Of a stretch of DNA of 64,000 bases, positions 1-8,094 are shown one piece after another (within the stretch, counting starts at the first letter, position 1; every line of letters begins with the position of its first letter). Under the pieces are notes generated by a model. It was not told where the DNA came from. It did no database searches and saw only the letters and a list, made by a program, of their open reading frames with translations. Source of the stretch: Pseudaminobacter soli (ex Zhang et al. 2022) (GTDB lineage: Bacteria; Pseudomonadota; Alphaproteobacteria; Rhizobiales; Rhizobiaceae); the NCBI RefSeq assembly GCF_014595955.1, contig NZ_JABVCF010000007.1, positions 1-64,000 on the forward strand, read 5' to 3'. A program made the translations under genes and the position numbers.

Positions 1-77
1 GGCGCTCACCGTCGCCCTACAATAAGGGGGTCAAAATTGGACGCCGATCAGGGGTCAGTTTTGCGCGCCGATTGACA
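1..77. mobile_element. Terminal end of an IS21-family-like element (body lies to the left)
   Basis: Two imperfect direct repeats are visible, GGGGTCAAAATTGG and GGGGTCAGTTTTGC. Each is followed by a GCCGAT motif, and the block ends in TTGACA at 72-77. Multiple terminal repeats of this kind, read outward to a CA end, are typical of IS21-family (istA/istB) elements in proteobacteria. No istA/istB coding sequence is inside the window, so only the end is seen. Assignment rests on remembered motif similarity; the opposite terminus was not available for comparison. Confidence 0.6.
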
Positions 78-130
78 CAAGGCCAGAACCGCGCCCCTTC
101 ATAGGGCGCGGTTCATTCAGTAGCCATGCG

Positions 131-919
131 CTACCTAGTCGCTCGCCTTTGACGGTCCTTTTGGTTTTCCTCGATGGTGGCGCGGACTCGCGTTGAACTA
201 CGTCGTGTAGCCGCTTCGCATTCGATGTTGCCATTCGAATTGGCGGCATTGATGTTCTGCTTAGATAGCATTTCAGCGAACATCACTGATACAAGCTCGT
301 CCTTTTCCATTGAATCGCGAAGGTTGGCATTCATTGGCAGCCCTCGCGCGTATGCGAGATCGCGCTTCTTCTTCCCGAACAACGATTCATAGACGGCGTT
401 CGTGATGCGGGCATAGCCGCCACCCTCTACGCCATGAACCTGGAGAGTATCGGTAAACTCATTGCGCACCGACCTGCCGAGAGCGCGAACGCCTGCCCAC
501 TCGTTCGCTTCAGGTGTCGCGCGCTGAAGGATTTCGTCCGCTAGTGTCGCATCGCTGGAGCGATAGCGAAGCCACACTTCACGGGTTTCGATCTCAAGTT
601 TTTCGTTCAGATAACCGGCATAGGATGCAGCCAAGATCGGGTGCGCATACGTACCCTCGCTGCCCCGGCCTCGTGACGAGTAAATGACTGAAATTATTGG
701 CTTCTTTTCTTTAAGGTAACCGCTGGTTACCTTTTTCTGAAGGGCTTCTATGAGCCGCTTCACGCCCTTGTTGCCGCGCCAATGCTTCGGGGCTCTGGAA
801 GTCGGGCTCTTTGCTAGAGCCCAAATGTCGTTCAAGTTCCAGTGGCCGTTAGAGTCCTCTTCAATGCGAACGCCACGGATCATTATTGCCGTTGAGGACG
901 GCTCCTCAGTCTCTTTCAT
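131..919 (-). CDS. KilA-N domain protein
   Basis: A 262-aa protein. The N-terminal third carries a KilA-N DNA-binding domain typical of phage and mobile-element proteins: a strand with IMIRGVRI, then NLNDIWALA, a KHWRGNKGVKRLI helix, and GTYAHPILAASYAGYLN followed by EVWLRYRSSDA. The C-terminal half is charged and has no recognised domain. I start it at the ATG at 919 because AGGA lies six bases upstream; a GTG start at 1024 would add 35 residues without a better ribosome site. It is the last of three leftward genes (1204-2025, 1046-1207, then this one). KilA-N proteins are often phage anti-repressors or regulators, but the role here is unknown. Family assignment is fairly secure; function is not. 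Confidence 0.75.
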   Translation of the reverse strand: MKETEEPSSTAIMIRGVRIEEDSNGHWNLNDIWALAKSPTSRAPKHWRGNKGVKRLIEALQKKVTSGYLKEKKPIISVIYSSRGRGSEGTYAHPILAASYAGYLNEKLEIETREVWLRYRSSDATLADEILQRATPEANEWAGVRALGRSVRNEFTDTLQVHGVEGGGYARITNAVYESLFGKKKRDLAYARGLPMNANLRDSMEKDELVSVMFAEMLSKQNINAANSNGNIECEAATRRSSTRVRATIEENQKDRQRRATR

Positions 920-1045
920 TCGCGGTCCTTCTGCCCGATTCGGGCGGTAGTGTCTTGGGGACCGCAAGACTGACAGCAGCTTTCCCGAGAAAGCGAGTCC
1001 GAGAATCCGTTTTACCACAGTCACAATGGCGTGGCCTTAGCCGCG

Positions 1046-1207
1046 TTATTGATCAGTATCGTTGACCTTTCCTTCCTTAGGCGGCGGCGACTTGGCGATT
1101 TTCTTCAAGGCGCGGTCGAACTTCTCTTCGGAGTCGTCCGTTTCGAGGGCGCGGGCGGCTTCCTCAAACTTCTGGCGCTGAGTTTTTATTCTCTTCGGCT
1201 CATTCAT
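1046..1207 (-). CDS. Small charged protein of 53 aa, unknown function
   Basis: A short leftward reading frame that starts at an ATG overlapping the stop of the upstream gene by four bases (ATGA, 1204-1207), the usual arrangement for translational coupling. The product begins MNEPKRIKTQ, is strongly charged (many Lys, Glu, Asp), and ends KEGKVNDTDQ. The composition suggests a helical, soluble protein with no membrane segment. The overlap and the matching orientation with both neighbours are the evidence that it is real. It could be an accessory or antitoxin-like partner of the 273-aa protein, but nothing in the sequence proves that. Confidence 0.6.
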   Translation of the reverse strand: MNEPKRIKTQRQKFEEAARALETDDSEEKFDRALKKIAKSPPPKEGKVNDTDQ

Positions 1208-2025
1208 TTGAAAACGTCGAGATCGGATGGAGGCTCATCCTCATAGACCAGATCGAAACTGTTTTCGAGGATCTGCAGCCAGAGCTTCCGTTTTGCCTTC
1301 GGCCAAACACTTCCGGCGGGCGGAAGCCGTCCGATCAGTCCTCGGATGATTGGGTCAAGTTCAGGCGGGAGGTCTCCACCGCCGCCGCCAGAGCTGCTAC
1401 GGTTTGACTCGGCATTCTCGGATACACTCGGTGGAGGGGTGTTTGATTCCGACTTCGGCATAGCGCTTCCGTCTAGACGGGGCCGCACAAGCCTATCCTT
1501 GCCACTGTCGAAAAACCCAGCGAACTGAGCTGACCGCTCGAACGCTTGGCGCGCGCGATCTGTCTGCTTCCGGGGGACACCAAGCGTCTCCATTTCACGC
1601 TCAAGAGCCTTTGGCGGGGGTAGGTTATGACCGCGGAACTTTTCATAAATCTGCTGATAGAGCGACACGGCCAAGAATGCATCCACCTTGGCGGCTTGCT
1701 CGGTTTCGCCTGCAATTAGACGCTTGCCAATCTCGCTCAGACGGAAAGCGCTACGCCCGTCTTTTTCAACTAATCCGAACATACGGGCGGCCGCTGTCTT
1801 CGTGCGGAAGGCACCGCTTATAGTCTGGGACATCTCGGCCGCGAGTTCGTCCTGATCGCAAGACCCGAAGGCGCACCGACTGTAAATAGCCCTCGCAACC
1901 TCTACCGCCGCTTCTAACGGCACATAGGGGAAATCGATCAGGGAACGCTCGCGCTTGCCCTTGTCATCACCATCCTCACGGGCTGCGTTCGCTGCAGCCG
2001 CGAAGTCAACCTTTTCGCCTGTCAT
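1204..2025 (-). CDS. Hypothetical protein, possible winged-helix / DUF5343-like
   Basis: A 273-aa protein. The ATG at 2025 is chosen because GAGG lies seven bases upstream; an in-frame ATG at 2058 would add 11 residues. Residues about 30-190 are mostly helical and contain a segment that reads like a winged helix followed by a growth-arrest type region (AARMFGLVEKDGRSAFRLS, then IGKRLIAGE and DAFLAVSLYQQIYEKF). This resembles DUF5343-type proteins, but I cannot confirm the match. A low-complexity Ser/Gly linker around residues 205-225 separates a short C-terminal domain rich in Trp and Leu. It is first in a leftward cassette with the 53-aa gene and the KilA-N gene. The region is AT-richer than the core genes, which suits horizontal acquisition. 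Confidence 0.55.
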   Translation of the reverse strand: MTGEKVDFAAAANAAREDGDDKGKRERSLIDFPYVPLEAAVEVARAIYSRCAFGSCDQDELAAEMSQTISGAFRTKTAAARMFGLVEKDGRSAFRLSEIGKRLIAGETEQAAKVDAFLAVSLYQQIYEKFRGHNLPPPKALEREMETLGVPRKQTDRARQAFERSAQFAGFFDSGKDRLVRPRLDGSAMPKSESNTPPPSVSENAESNRSSSGGGGGDLPPELDPIIRGLIGRLPPAGSVWPKAKRKLWLQILENSFDLVYEDEPPSDLDVFK

Positions 2026-2415
2026 GGAGACACCTCGCGCCTTTCTATTAGGCGGCACAATACAGGAACGCTACTCCTTCCGCAAGGACATGCTCATAAC
2101 GAATGCGCATACTGAAAAGGCGCGATTGCCAAGTCAACGAATCTCCGTTATACGGGTATGCGCCAGTCGGATGCTGGCCAACATGATTGTTGAGGGCGTC
2201 AATGAAAAGACCTGCTTAGCCCCTCGCGCTCTGGCCGTCGGCGTCGGAGGGGCGGAAAGCAAAAGGCCGCAAACCCGGTGGCACGGGGATGCGGCCTAGA
2301 TGACCAGCAATCGGAAAGAGGCGGCAGCCTCGCGATCACTAGAGTCTCGCAAACACTAGAATCGCATGTCCGTCGTCTCTTTTCAAGGCCCACGCCCTGA
2401 GAAGGAGCAACGACG
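2026..2415. other. Intergenic stretch without a convincing gene
   Basis: The stretch holds the 5' region of the leftward cassette and then the upstream region of the 26-aa gene. A GGCCGCA...TGCGGCC inverted repeat lies at about 2268-2298. Short reading frames on both strands lack ribosome sites and family features. I see no tRNA or convincing promoter. Confidence 0.4.
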
Positions 2416-2496
2416 ATGGTTTGGGTTAACCCTTACACTCGCCTCCGCTTCGGCCGGCTCGAAAACGTCTGCGGACACTGGCGCGGCCTGCCTTAA
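2416..2496 (+). CDS. Very small protein (26 aa) with strong ribosome site and its own terminator
   Basis: ATG at 2416 is preceded by AGAAGGAG with eight bases of spacing, one of the best Shine-Dalgarno sequences in the window. The product starts MVWVNPYTRL and ends CGHWRGLP, with five arginines, two tryptophans and one cysteine. It is followed by a nested hairpin (2498-2527) and then by a canonical rho-independent terminator (2544-2569). This looks like a complete small transcription unit between two leftward genes. No promoter could be assigned with confidence. It may be a true micro-protein, a leader peptide, or part of a small RNA. The function is unknown. Confidence 0.5.
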   Translation: MVWVNPYTRLRFGRLENVCGHWRGLP

Positions 2497-2543
2497 ATAG
2501 GTGACAGCGGCGTAGCCGCCGAACCTACCGATCAATGACCACT

Positions 2544-2569
2544 GCCGAGGCTCAACGCCTCGGCTTTTT
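2544..2569 (+). terminator. Rho-independent terminator of the 26-aa unit
   Basis: An eight-base stem GCCGAGGC / GCCTCGGC with loop TCAAC is followed directly by TTTTT on the + strand. Upstream, TAGGT...ACCTA (2498-2527) encloses GCGGC-GTA-GCCGC, so the RNA before the terminator is also structured. Direction fits the 26-aa gene and not the leftward transposase. Confidence 0.8.
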
Positions 2570-2639
2570 CTTTCGGTGCTCGTATCGCCAGAACGGAAAG
2601 GTGAGTTGGATAGGCTTTCGGTAATGGCGCTTCTTCGTC

Positions 2640-3593
2640 TCAATCAGCTCTTCGATATGTGAGGCGACGATCCTTGAAGCCCAACAGCGCGATCACTGCG
2701 CGGGCGCTATCCTCAACCCCAAGAGCCGAGCGGTTCGAATAGCGGAAGTCGAATTCCGCCAGATAGCGGTGCAGGTGGTGTTCGGCGCAATGCTGGTACA
2801 CGCCCTTCATGCCGCGCTTGAAGATCGAATAGTAGCCCTCGACAGTGTTCGTGGTGACGGCAGTTCCGGCAACGTAGCGGACATACTCTTCCGCGCCATG
2901 CTCGACGCTGCCGTGAGCGGCGAATTCCTTGCCGACGCGCTTGTAGTGGCGGGCTTCGTCCGTCATCAGCACCGACTCGCGGTGGATGTTCTCCCGCACG
3001 ATCGGAATGACGCGGGCCACGGTTGCGGTGTCGATGTGGAACGAACGCGCGCGGCCACCACGCTCGACCAGCGTGAGAACCATATTCTTGTGGGCTGCGC
3101 CCTTTGCGTTCTTCGGCACGCCGGTAAGCCGGCCGATATAGGTCTCATCGGCCTCAACGAACTTACCGGCGCCGCCCATAGGGGAGAAGTCATCCGAGCG
3201 CATGGCTTCGCGGATGCGGTGAGCCAAGAACCAGGCCGTCTTATAGGTGCACTCCAGAACGCGGTGCAGCTGGTGGGCGCTGATGCCCTTCTTTGACGAA
3301 CACATCAGGTGGATTGCCTGAAGCCACTTGTGCAGCGGCAGGTGGGTTTCCTCAAAGATCGTGCCCATGCGGACGGTGAACTGCTTACGGCAAGCGCCGC
3401 ACTTGTAGAGGCCGTGGCGCTCAACGCCTTCCGGGTGCTTCTTGGAAGGTTTCGAACGGACGCCCTTCAGCGAATAGATGCGCTCCATGTTTCCGCAGTG
3501 ATGGCACACCGGACCCTGCGGCCACAGGATTGCCTCGACATGATCGAAGGCTGCGGCTTCATCGTAGAAGTAGGGGCGGTTGAGGACGGACAT
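2640..3593 (-). CDS. IS1595-family (ISXO2-like) transposase
   Basis: A 317-aa protein with an N-terminal zinc ribbon (CHHCG, then CGAC about residues 32-86) and a DDE-type core. The three acidic clusters are recognisable: VEADETYIG, VLMTDEARHY and TNTVEGYYSIFKRG. These are the marks of IS1595-family transposases, which nick and join transposon ends. The length is normal and the frame is intact, so it may be active. I could not find matching terminal inverted repeats flanking it, so the boundaries of the element are unknown. It lies between the accessory cassette and the core gene comM. The start codon sits inside a nine-base inverted repeat (3587-3615), described separately. Confidence 0.85.
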   Translation of the reverse strand: MSVLNRPYFYDEAAAFDHVEAILWPQGPVCHHCGNMERIYSLKGVRSKPSKKHPEGVERHGLYKCGACRKQFTVRMGTIFEETHLPLHKWLQAIHLMCSSKKGISAHQLHRVLECTYKTAWFLAHRIREAMRSDDFSPMGGAGKFVEADETYIGRLTGVPKNAKGAAHKNMVLTLVERGGRARSFHIDTATVARVIPIVRENIHRESVLMTDEARHYKRVGKEFAAHGSVEHGAEEYVRYVAGTAVTTNTVEGYYSIFKRGMKGVYQHCAEHHLHRYLAEFDFRYSNRSALGVEDSARAVIALLGFKDRRLTYRRAD

Positions 3594-3615
3594 AGGAGCG
3601 TTCCTTCTATGTCCG
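3587..3615 (-). promoter_or_regulatory. Inverted repeat enclosing the transposase start codon
   Basis: CGGACATAG (3587-3595) and CTATGTCCG (3607-3615) can pair in the leftward mRNA. The start codon lies in one arm and the likely Shine-Dalgarno AAGGAA lies in the loop. Such a hairpin could limit transposase translation, a common tactic of insertion sequences. The role is inferred from position only. Confidence 0.45.
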
Positions 3616-3618
3616 CCA

Positions 3619-3647
3619 CCCTAACCCTTACGTCATGGGTTTGTCAA
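3619..3647 (-). promoter_or_regulatory. Predicted sigma-70 promoter of the transposase gene
   Basis: On the minus strand a perfect -35 box TTGACA (3642-3647) is followed after exactly 17 bases by TTAGGG (3619-3624), a weak -10 box. It lies just upstream of the translation start at 3593. Confidence 0.5.
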
Positions 3648-3737
3648 ATATATAATCGCCCGCTGCGTAAGAACTGTGCTTGACTAGCATCCATTCTGTT
3701 GGACGGGTTGCGGCCAGGCAGGCCGAGGCGGGGCAGG

Positions 3738-5267
3738 ATGGTTTCGCGCGTACGCACGGTGGCGTTCCAGGGCATCGAAGCTGTGCCCGTAGACGTGCAG
3801 GTGATGGTGGCGCCTGGCAAGGTCGGCATGCAGATCGTCGGCCTGCCCGATAAGGCCGTCGCCGAAAGCCGGGAGCGGGTCCAGGCGGCGCTGCATGCGT
3901 CGGGGCTGTCGATGCCCTCCAAGAAGGTGACGGTGAACCTCGCGCCGGCCGACCTTCCGAAGGAGGGCAGCCACTACGACCTTCCCATTGCACTGGGACT
4001 TATGGCGGCGCTTGGCGCCATCCCCGGCGACGCCCTGTCGGCCTATGTGGTTCTCGGCGAACTCTCGCTTGACGGCACCATCGCGGCCGTCGCCGGCGCA
4101 CTGCCGGCCGCGATCGGCGCCAATGCCGACGGCAAGGGGCTGATCTGTCCGCAGGCCTGCGGCCCGGAGGCGGCCTGGGCGGGTGCCGACATCGACATTC
4201 TTGCGCCGCGCAGCCTCATCGCCATCGCCAACCATTTCCGCGGAACGCAGGTGCTCTCGCGGCCCGAGGCGAAGGTGCACGCGCCGGCTGACAATCTCCC
4301 CGACCTCGCCGACATCAAGGGCCAGGAGACCGCCCGGCGGGCGCTGGAGGTGGCTGCCGCCGGCGGACACAACCTGATGATGGTCGGGCCACCGGGATCC
4401 GGAAAATCGATGCTGGCGCAGCGGCTTCCCTCGGTCCTGCCGCCGCTCTCGCCCAAGGAACTGCTCGAGGTCTCGATGGTGGCCTCCATAGCGGGCGAGC
4501 TCGCCGGCGGGCGGCTGACCGATCGGCGGCCGTTCCGCGCTCCGCACCATTCGGCCTCAATGGCAGCGATGGTGGGCGGCGGCCTGCGGGTCAGACCCGG
4601 GGAGGTCTCGCTGGCGCACCATGGCGTGCTCTTCCTCGATGAGCTTCCCGAATTCTCGCCTGCCGTGCTCGACTCGCTGCGCCAGCCGATCGAGACCGGC
4701 GAATGCGTGATCGCGCGCGCCAATCACCGCGTCTCCTATCCCGCGCGGCTGCAGCTGATCGCCGCGATGAATCCGTGCCGATGCGGGATGGCCGGCGAGC
4801 CCGGGTTCCGCTGCGCACGCGGCGACCGCTGCCGCACGGAGTACCAGGCGCGCATCTCGGGGCCGCTTATGGACCGCATCGACCTCAGGATCGAGGTCCC
4901 CGCGGTGTCTGCAAGCGATCTCATCCGGCCGGGGCGTTCCGAACCAAGCGCCGACGTCGCCAGGCGGGTGGCCGCGGCTCGAGCGATCCAGCGCCGGCGA
5001 TTCGAGGAACTCGGCACCGGCGTCACCACGAACGCACATTGCCCGACCGCCCTCGTCGAGACGATCGCGCCGCTCGACGCCGCAGCCATAGCGTTGCTGC
5101 GGGATGCCAGCGAAAAGCTCGGCTTCTCCGCCCGCGCATATCATCGGGTGCTGAAGGTCGCCCGCACACTGGCCGATCTGGACGAGAGCGAAGAAGTCCG
5201 CCGCATCCATCTTGCGGAGGCGATTTCTTACCGGGTGGCCGGAGAGCGGCTGGCGAAAGCGGCCTGA
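3738..5267 (+). CDS. comM: ComM / YifB-family Mg-chelatase-like AAA+ ATPase
   Basis: A 509-aa protein of the ComM (YifB) family, a hexameric AAA+ helicase that promotes branch migration during integration of transformed DNA. Visible parts are an N-terminal ChlI-like domain (GLPDKAVAESRERVQAAL), a Walker A motif MVGPPGSGKSM near residue 217, a Walker B LFLDELPEF, the ChlI signature with MNPCRCG, and a C-terminal lid region with ARAYHRVLKVARTLADL. Length is normal for the family. The ATG at 3738 is chosen because homologues begin near VRTVAFQGIE; the longer frame from 3699 adds an Arg/Gly-rich stretch with no ribosome site. It is a single-gene unit at the border between accessory and core DNA. 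Confidence 0.93.
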   Translation: MVSRVRTVAFQGIEAVPVDVQVMVAPGKVGMQIVGLPDKAVAESRERVQAALHASGLSMPSKKVTVNLAPADLPKEGSHYDLPIALGLMAALGAIPGDALSAYVVLGELSLDGTIAAVAGALPAAIGANADGKGLICPQACGPEAAWAGADIDILAPRSLIAIANHFRGTQVLSRPEAKVHAPADNLPDLADIKGQETARRALEVAAAGGHNLMMVGPPGSGKSMLAQRLPSVLPPLSPKELLEVSMVASIAGELAGGRLTDRRPFRAPHHSASMAAMVGGGLRVRPGEVSLAHHGVLFLDELPEFSPAVLDSLRQPIETGECVIARANHRVSYPARLQLIAAMNPCRCGMAGEPGFRCARGDRCRTEYQARISGPLMDRIDLRIEVPAVSASDLIRPGRSEPSADVARRVAAARAIQRRRFEELGTGVTTNAHCPTALVETIAPLDAAAIALLRDASEKLGFSARAYHRVLKVARTLADLDESEEVRRIHLAEAISYRVAGERLAKAA

Positions 5268-5375
5268 CAAATTGGCTGTAGTGAGTGGTGTGCAATAGGG
5301 CTAACCGCGGGCCGACATCGCCGCCAAGCGGGCAATGTGGGGAACGTGCCAGGTCGGACGTTCAGGAGAAATCCG

Positions 5376-6011
5376 CTACTCGACGGCTCCCACCATGGTC
5401 GGGCTCTCCTCGCGGATCGAGACCCAGCGACCGGTATGCGTGGACGACTGCCGCTTCAGGAAATGATAGCCGGTCTTGGTCCAGTCCTTGACCGCATCGC
5501 TCAGGTTGTCGAGGACGAAATCGCCCTTGTCGGTGCGGACGGTAAGCACCGCATGCCCTTCGCCGTCCGGCTTGCGGACTACGGTGACCAGCAGGTTCGA
5601 GAAGGCTATGCCGCCCTGGTGAAGCTGCCGGCGCTTTTCGAGAACGTAGTCCTCGCAGTCGCCTACGCCATTGTCGGGGTAAGCCCAGACCTCTTCCTTG
5701 CCGTAGATTTCCTGGTCGTTCATCGGCTTGATGGCCTCGTTCACCGTAGCGTTGACGCTAACGATGAGGTTCCAGAGCACTCCGGTCATCTGCTCAGGGC
5801 CGGTGTCGCGCAGGCGGATCGAGCATTCGCCGGGCGCCGTCTTGCAGAAATCGTAGTGACCGATCGGCTGCGAGGTCAGGCCGCCGGTGAGCATTGCGCC
5901 GTCAACCCCCGCACTGGCGGTCTGAAACCCGAGAGGGCTCAGGATTGCAGCGACAGCAGCAACCACCGCAATGCCGGGCAGCCGCGCCGCTTTACCTCTC
6001 CACTGGAGCAT
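5376..6011 (-). CDS. Secreted transglutaminase-like cysteine peptidase (BTLCP family)
   Basis: A 211-aa protein with a cleavable signal peptide (hydrophobic residues about 12-33, ending TASA). It belongs to the bacterial transglutaminase-like cysteine proteinases. The catalytic triad is visible as Cys119 in GDCEDY, His153 in GEGHAVLTV and Asp168 in FVLDNL. In other bacteria relatives act with type I secreted adhesins as periplasmic proteases (LapG). Alphaproteobacteria carry several paralogues of this shorter type with unclear targets. No adhesin or GGDEF/EAL partner is adjacent here. It converges with comM. The family is secure; the substrate is unknown. Confidence 0.9.
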   Translation of the reverse strand: MLQWRGKAARLPGIAVVAAVAAILSPLGFQTASAGVDGAMLTGGLTSQPIGHYDFCKTAPGECSIRLRDTGPEQMTGVLWNLIVSVNATVNEAIKPMNDQEIYGKEEVWAYPDNGVGDCEDYVLEKRRQLHQGGIAFSNLLVTVVRKPDGEGHAVLTVRTDKGDFVLDNLSDAVKDWTKTGYHFLKRQSSTHTGRWVSIREESPTMVGAVE

Positions 6012-6270
6012 GATTGGTCCCGAAGTCCCCGTTCGTCTGGTCGGGAGCTATGATCTATGCTTCGCCGCCTGCTCGCCTGCGGAGAGGTGCACAGCCCACT
6101 CGCCCTTCTCGTTAATGGAACGTTAAAGTGGGTGGGACGGTCAAGTCAATTGAGGCACTATGCCACTTTCGCGCCCATGGTTACCGCCGCTTGCTGGCCG
6201 CGGCCATTATGCAACAGACGTAGACCGCCGAGCCAGTCGAAGCCGACGCTCGGTGGTCAACCACTAACTG

Positions 6271-7545
6271 TCAGGAAACCACCGGGACGAGTCGAGGCCG
6301 GGCGCCCCCCTGCGCTTCCCGGTCGTAGCTGCGGATGAAATCGGTGATTCGCGGAACGATCTCCGACCGGAAGCGCGAGCCGTTGAAGACGCCGTAGTGG
6401 CCGACGGCGGGCTGGACGTAATGGGCGCGCATGTCCTTCGGGATGTTGACGCACAGGTCGTGCGCGGCCTGGGTCTGGCCAAGCCCGGAGATGTCGTCCT
6501 TCTCACCCTCGATCGTGAACAGCGCCACATTGCGTATGGCCGCGGGGTCAACCGGGACGCCGCGATGCGTCATTTCGCCCTTCGGCAGCGCGTGACGCAC
6601 GAACACCGTGTCGACCGTCTGCAGGTAGAACTCGGCGGTCAGGTCCATCACCGCGAGGTACTCGTCATAAAAATCGCGGTGCTTCTCGGCGCTGTCACCG
6701 TCGTTCTTGACCAGGTGCATGAAGAACTCGCGGTGCGCCGTTATGTGGCGATCGAGGTTCATCCCCATGAAGCCCGAAAGCTGCAGGAAGCCGGGATAGA
6801 CGTCGCGCATGAAGCCGGGGTTCGGCCACGGCACCTGCATGATCACGTTCTCGCGGAACCAGTCGATGCCCTTTTCCTGGGCGAGCGTATTCACAGCGGT
6901 GGGATTGCGGCGGGTGTCGATCGGGCCGCCCATCAAGGTCATCGTCGCAGGTGCAAACTTGTCGCCTCGCGCCTCCATCAGGGCGGCCGCGGCAAGCACC
7001 GGAACCGAAGGCTGGCATACCCCCATGACATGGGTGTTCGGGCCCAGCCTGTGCAGCATGGCGATCAGATAGTCGATATAATCGTCGAGGTCGAAGCGCC
7101 CGTCCGAGAGCGGCACCATCCGCGCATCCGTCCAATCGGTGATATAGACGTCCGCATGTGGCAGCATCGCCTCGACCGTGCCACGCAGCAGGGTGGCGTA
7201 GTGCCCCGATATCGGCGCCACGATCAGGAGCTTCGGATCGGCGGCGCGGCCGGCCGGCAGATCGCGCACGAAATGGAGCAACCTGCAGAACGGACGCGAC
7301 CAGACGACCTTCTCGGAGACCGCGACCTCCTTCCAGTCCACCACCGTCTTCTCGATGCCGAAAGCGGGCTTGGCGTAGCGCCGCGTGGTGCGCTCGAAGA
7401 GCTCCGCGCCCGCCGCCAGCGAGCGGCCCACCGGAGTGTGGGACAGGGGGTTCATGGGGTTGGAATAGAACAGCTTCACCGCGTCGGCGAAGGCCCGGAA
7501 GGGCTGCATTCCGGCGTGATTGAGCTCATATAGCTGGTAGAACAT
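6271..7545 (-). CDS. phaZ: Intracellular polyhydroxyalkanoate (PHB) depolymerase
   Basis: A 424-aa intracellular PHB depolymerase, which releases hydroxybutyrate from storage granules in the cytoplasm. The typical N-terminus MFYQLYELNHAGMQPF fixes the start at 7545; an upstream in-frame start at 7596 would add 17 unrelated residues. The nucleophile is a cysteine (VMGVCQPS, Cys177), as in intracellular PhaZ1-type enzymes, in place of the lipase-box serine. The C-terminal catalytic histidine is in VGHYGVF. It is encoded alone. The phasin and synthase genes are not in this window. Confidence 0.93.
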   Translation of the reverse strand: MFYQLYELNHAGMQPFRAFADAVKLFYSNPMNPLSHTPVGRSLAAGAELFERTTRRYAKPAFGIEKTVVDWKEVAVSEKVVWSRPFCRLLHFVRDLPAGRAADPKLLIVAPISGHYATLLRGTVEAMLPHADVYITDWTDARMVPLSDGRFDLDDYIDYLIAMLHRLGPNTHVMGVCQPSVPVLAAAALMEARGDKFAPATMTLMGGPIDTRRNPTAVNTLAQEKGIDWFRENVIMQVPWPNPGFMRDVYPGFLQLSGFMGMNLDRHITAHREFFMHLVKNDGDSAEKHRDFYDEYLAVMDLTAEFYLQTVDTVFVRHALPKGEMTHRGVPVDPAAIRNVALFTIEGEKDDISGLGQTQAAHDLCVNIPKDMRAHYVQPAVGHYGVFNGSRFRSEIVPRITDFIRSYDREAQGGARPRLVPVVS

Positions 7546-7736
7546 TAAACGATTCCCGCTGCCGCACCGAGCGACAATCCTCCCAATGATCAACAACGAA
7601 GTTAATCATGTTTTGTTGCAATGCAATAAGGCAGGCTGGAGGCAGCGCTTAGCCCTTCTCTCCCCGCCAAAACAAATTTAACAATTTATTCAGAGACTTC
7701 CGTCCGGCGCACCAAAAGGTCGCAGGCGCTGGTCTC

Positions 7737-7768
7737 GGGGGCGTGCCGCGTTAGCTAACGCCGCCCCC
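7737..7768. terminator. Nested palindrome downstream of the DUF1330 gene
   Basis: GGGGGCG (7737-7743) pairs with CGCCCCC (7762-7768) around the perfect palindrome GCGTTAGCTAACGC (7748-7761). It lies just after the leftward DUF1330 gene and before the phaZ upstream region. No U-tract follows on either strand, so a terminator role is only likely. Confidence 0.4.
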
Positions 7769-7781
7769 GTGCCACCCCGGG

Positions 7782-8069
7782 TTAGACCCCTTCGACCAGG
7801 ACGATCTCGCCATCCGCAAAGCGCTGCCTGATCGCCTTTGCAGTCTGGTACTCGGGTGAGTGGTAGCAGTCATGCGCGGCCTGCAGCGACTCGAACTCGA
7901 TGACGACGTTGCGGGCCCGCCCCTGACCCTCGGCGAGTTCATGTCTGCCGCCCCTCGCCAGCATCACCGCGCCATATTTGTCGAAGGCGGGCTTGGCGGC
8001 CGCGACATAGTCCTTGTAGCCCTCCGGGTCGCGCACATCGACGCGGGCAATCCAATAACCTTTCGGCAT
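7782..8069 (-). CDS. DUF1330 domain protein
   Basis: A 95-aa single-domain protein of the DUF1330 family, a dimeric alpha/beta-barrel fold related to NIPSNAP and monooxygenase-like proteins. Matching features are the opening KGYWIARVDVRDPEGYKDY, the central NVVIEFESLQAAHDCYHSPEYQ and a final strand EIVLVEGV. Length is normal. It lies 25 bases downstream of pyrF on the same strand, so the two are probably co-transcribed. No enzymatic function is established for the family. Confidence 0.88.
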   Translation of the reverse strand: MPKGYWIARVDVRDPEGYKDYVAAAKPAFDKYGAVMLARGGRHELAEGQGRARNVVIEFESLQAAHDCYHSPEYQTAKAIRQRFADGEIVLVEGV

Positions 8070-8094
8070 TTTTCTCCTCCTCCTAGGGTCTGGC

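Noticed and set aside
2383-2643. 86-aa minus-strand frame overlapping the end of the transposase gene
   Set aside because: It runs antisense through the 26-aa unit and its terminator, has no ribosome site and no family match that I recognise.
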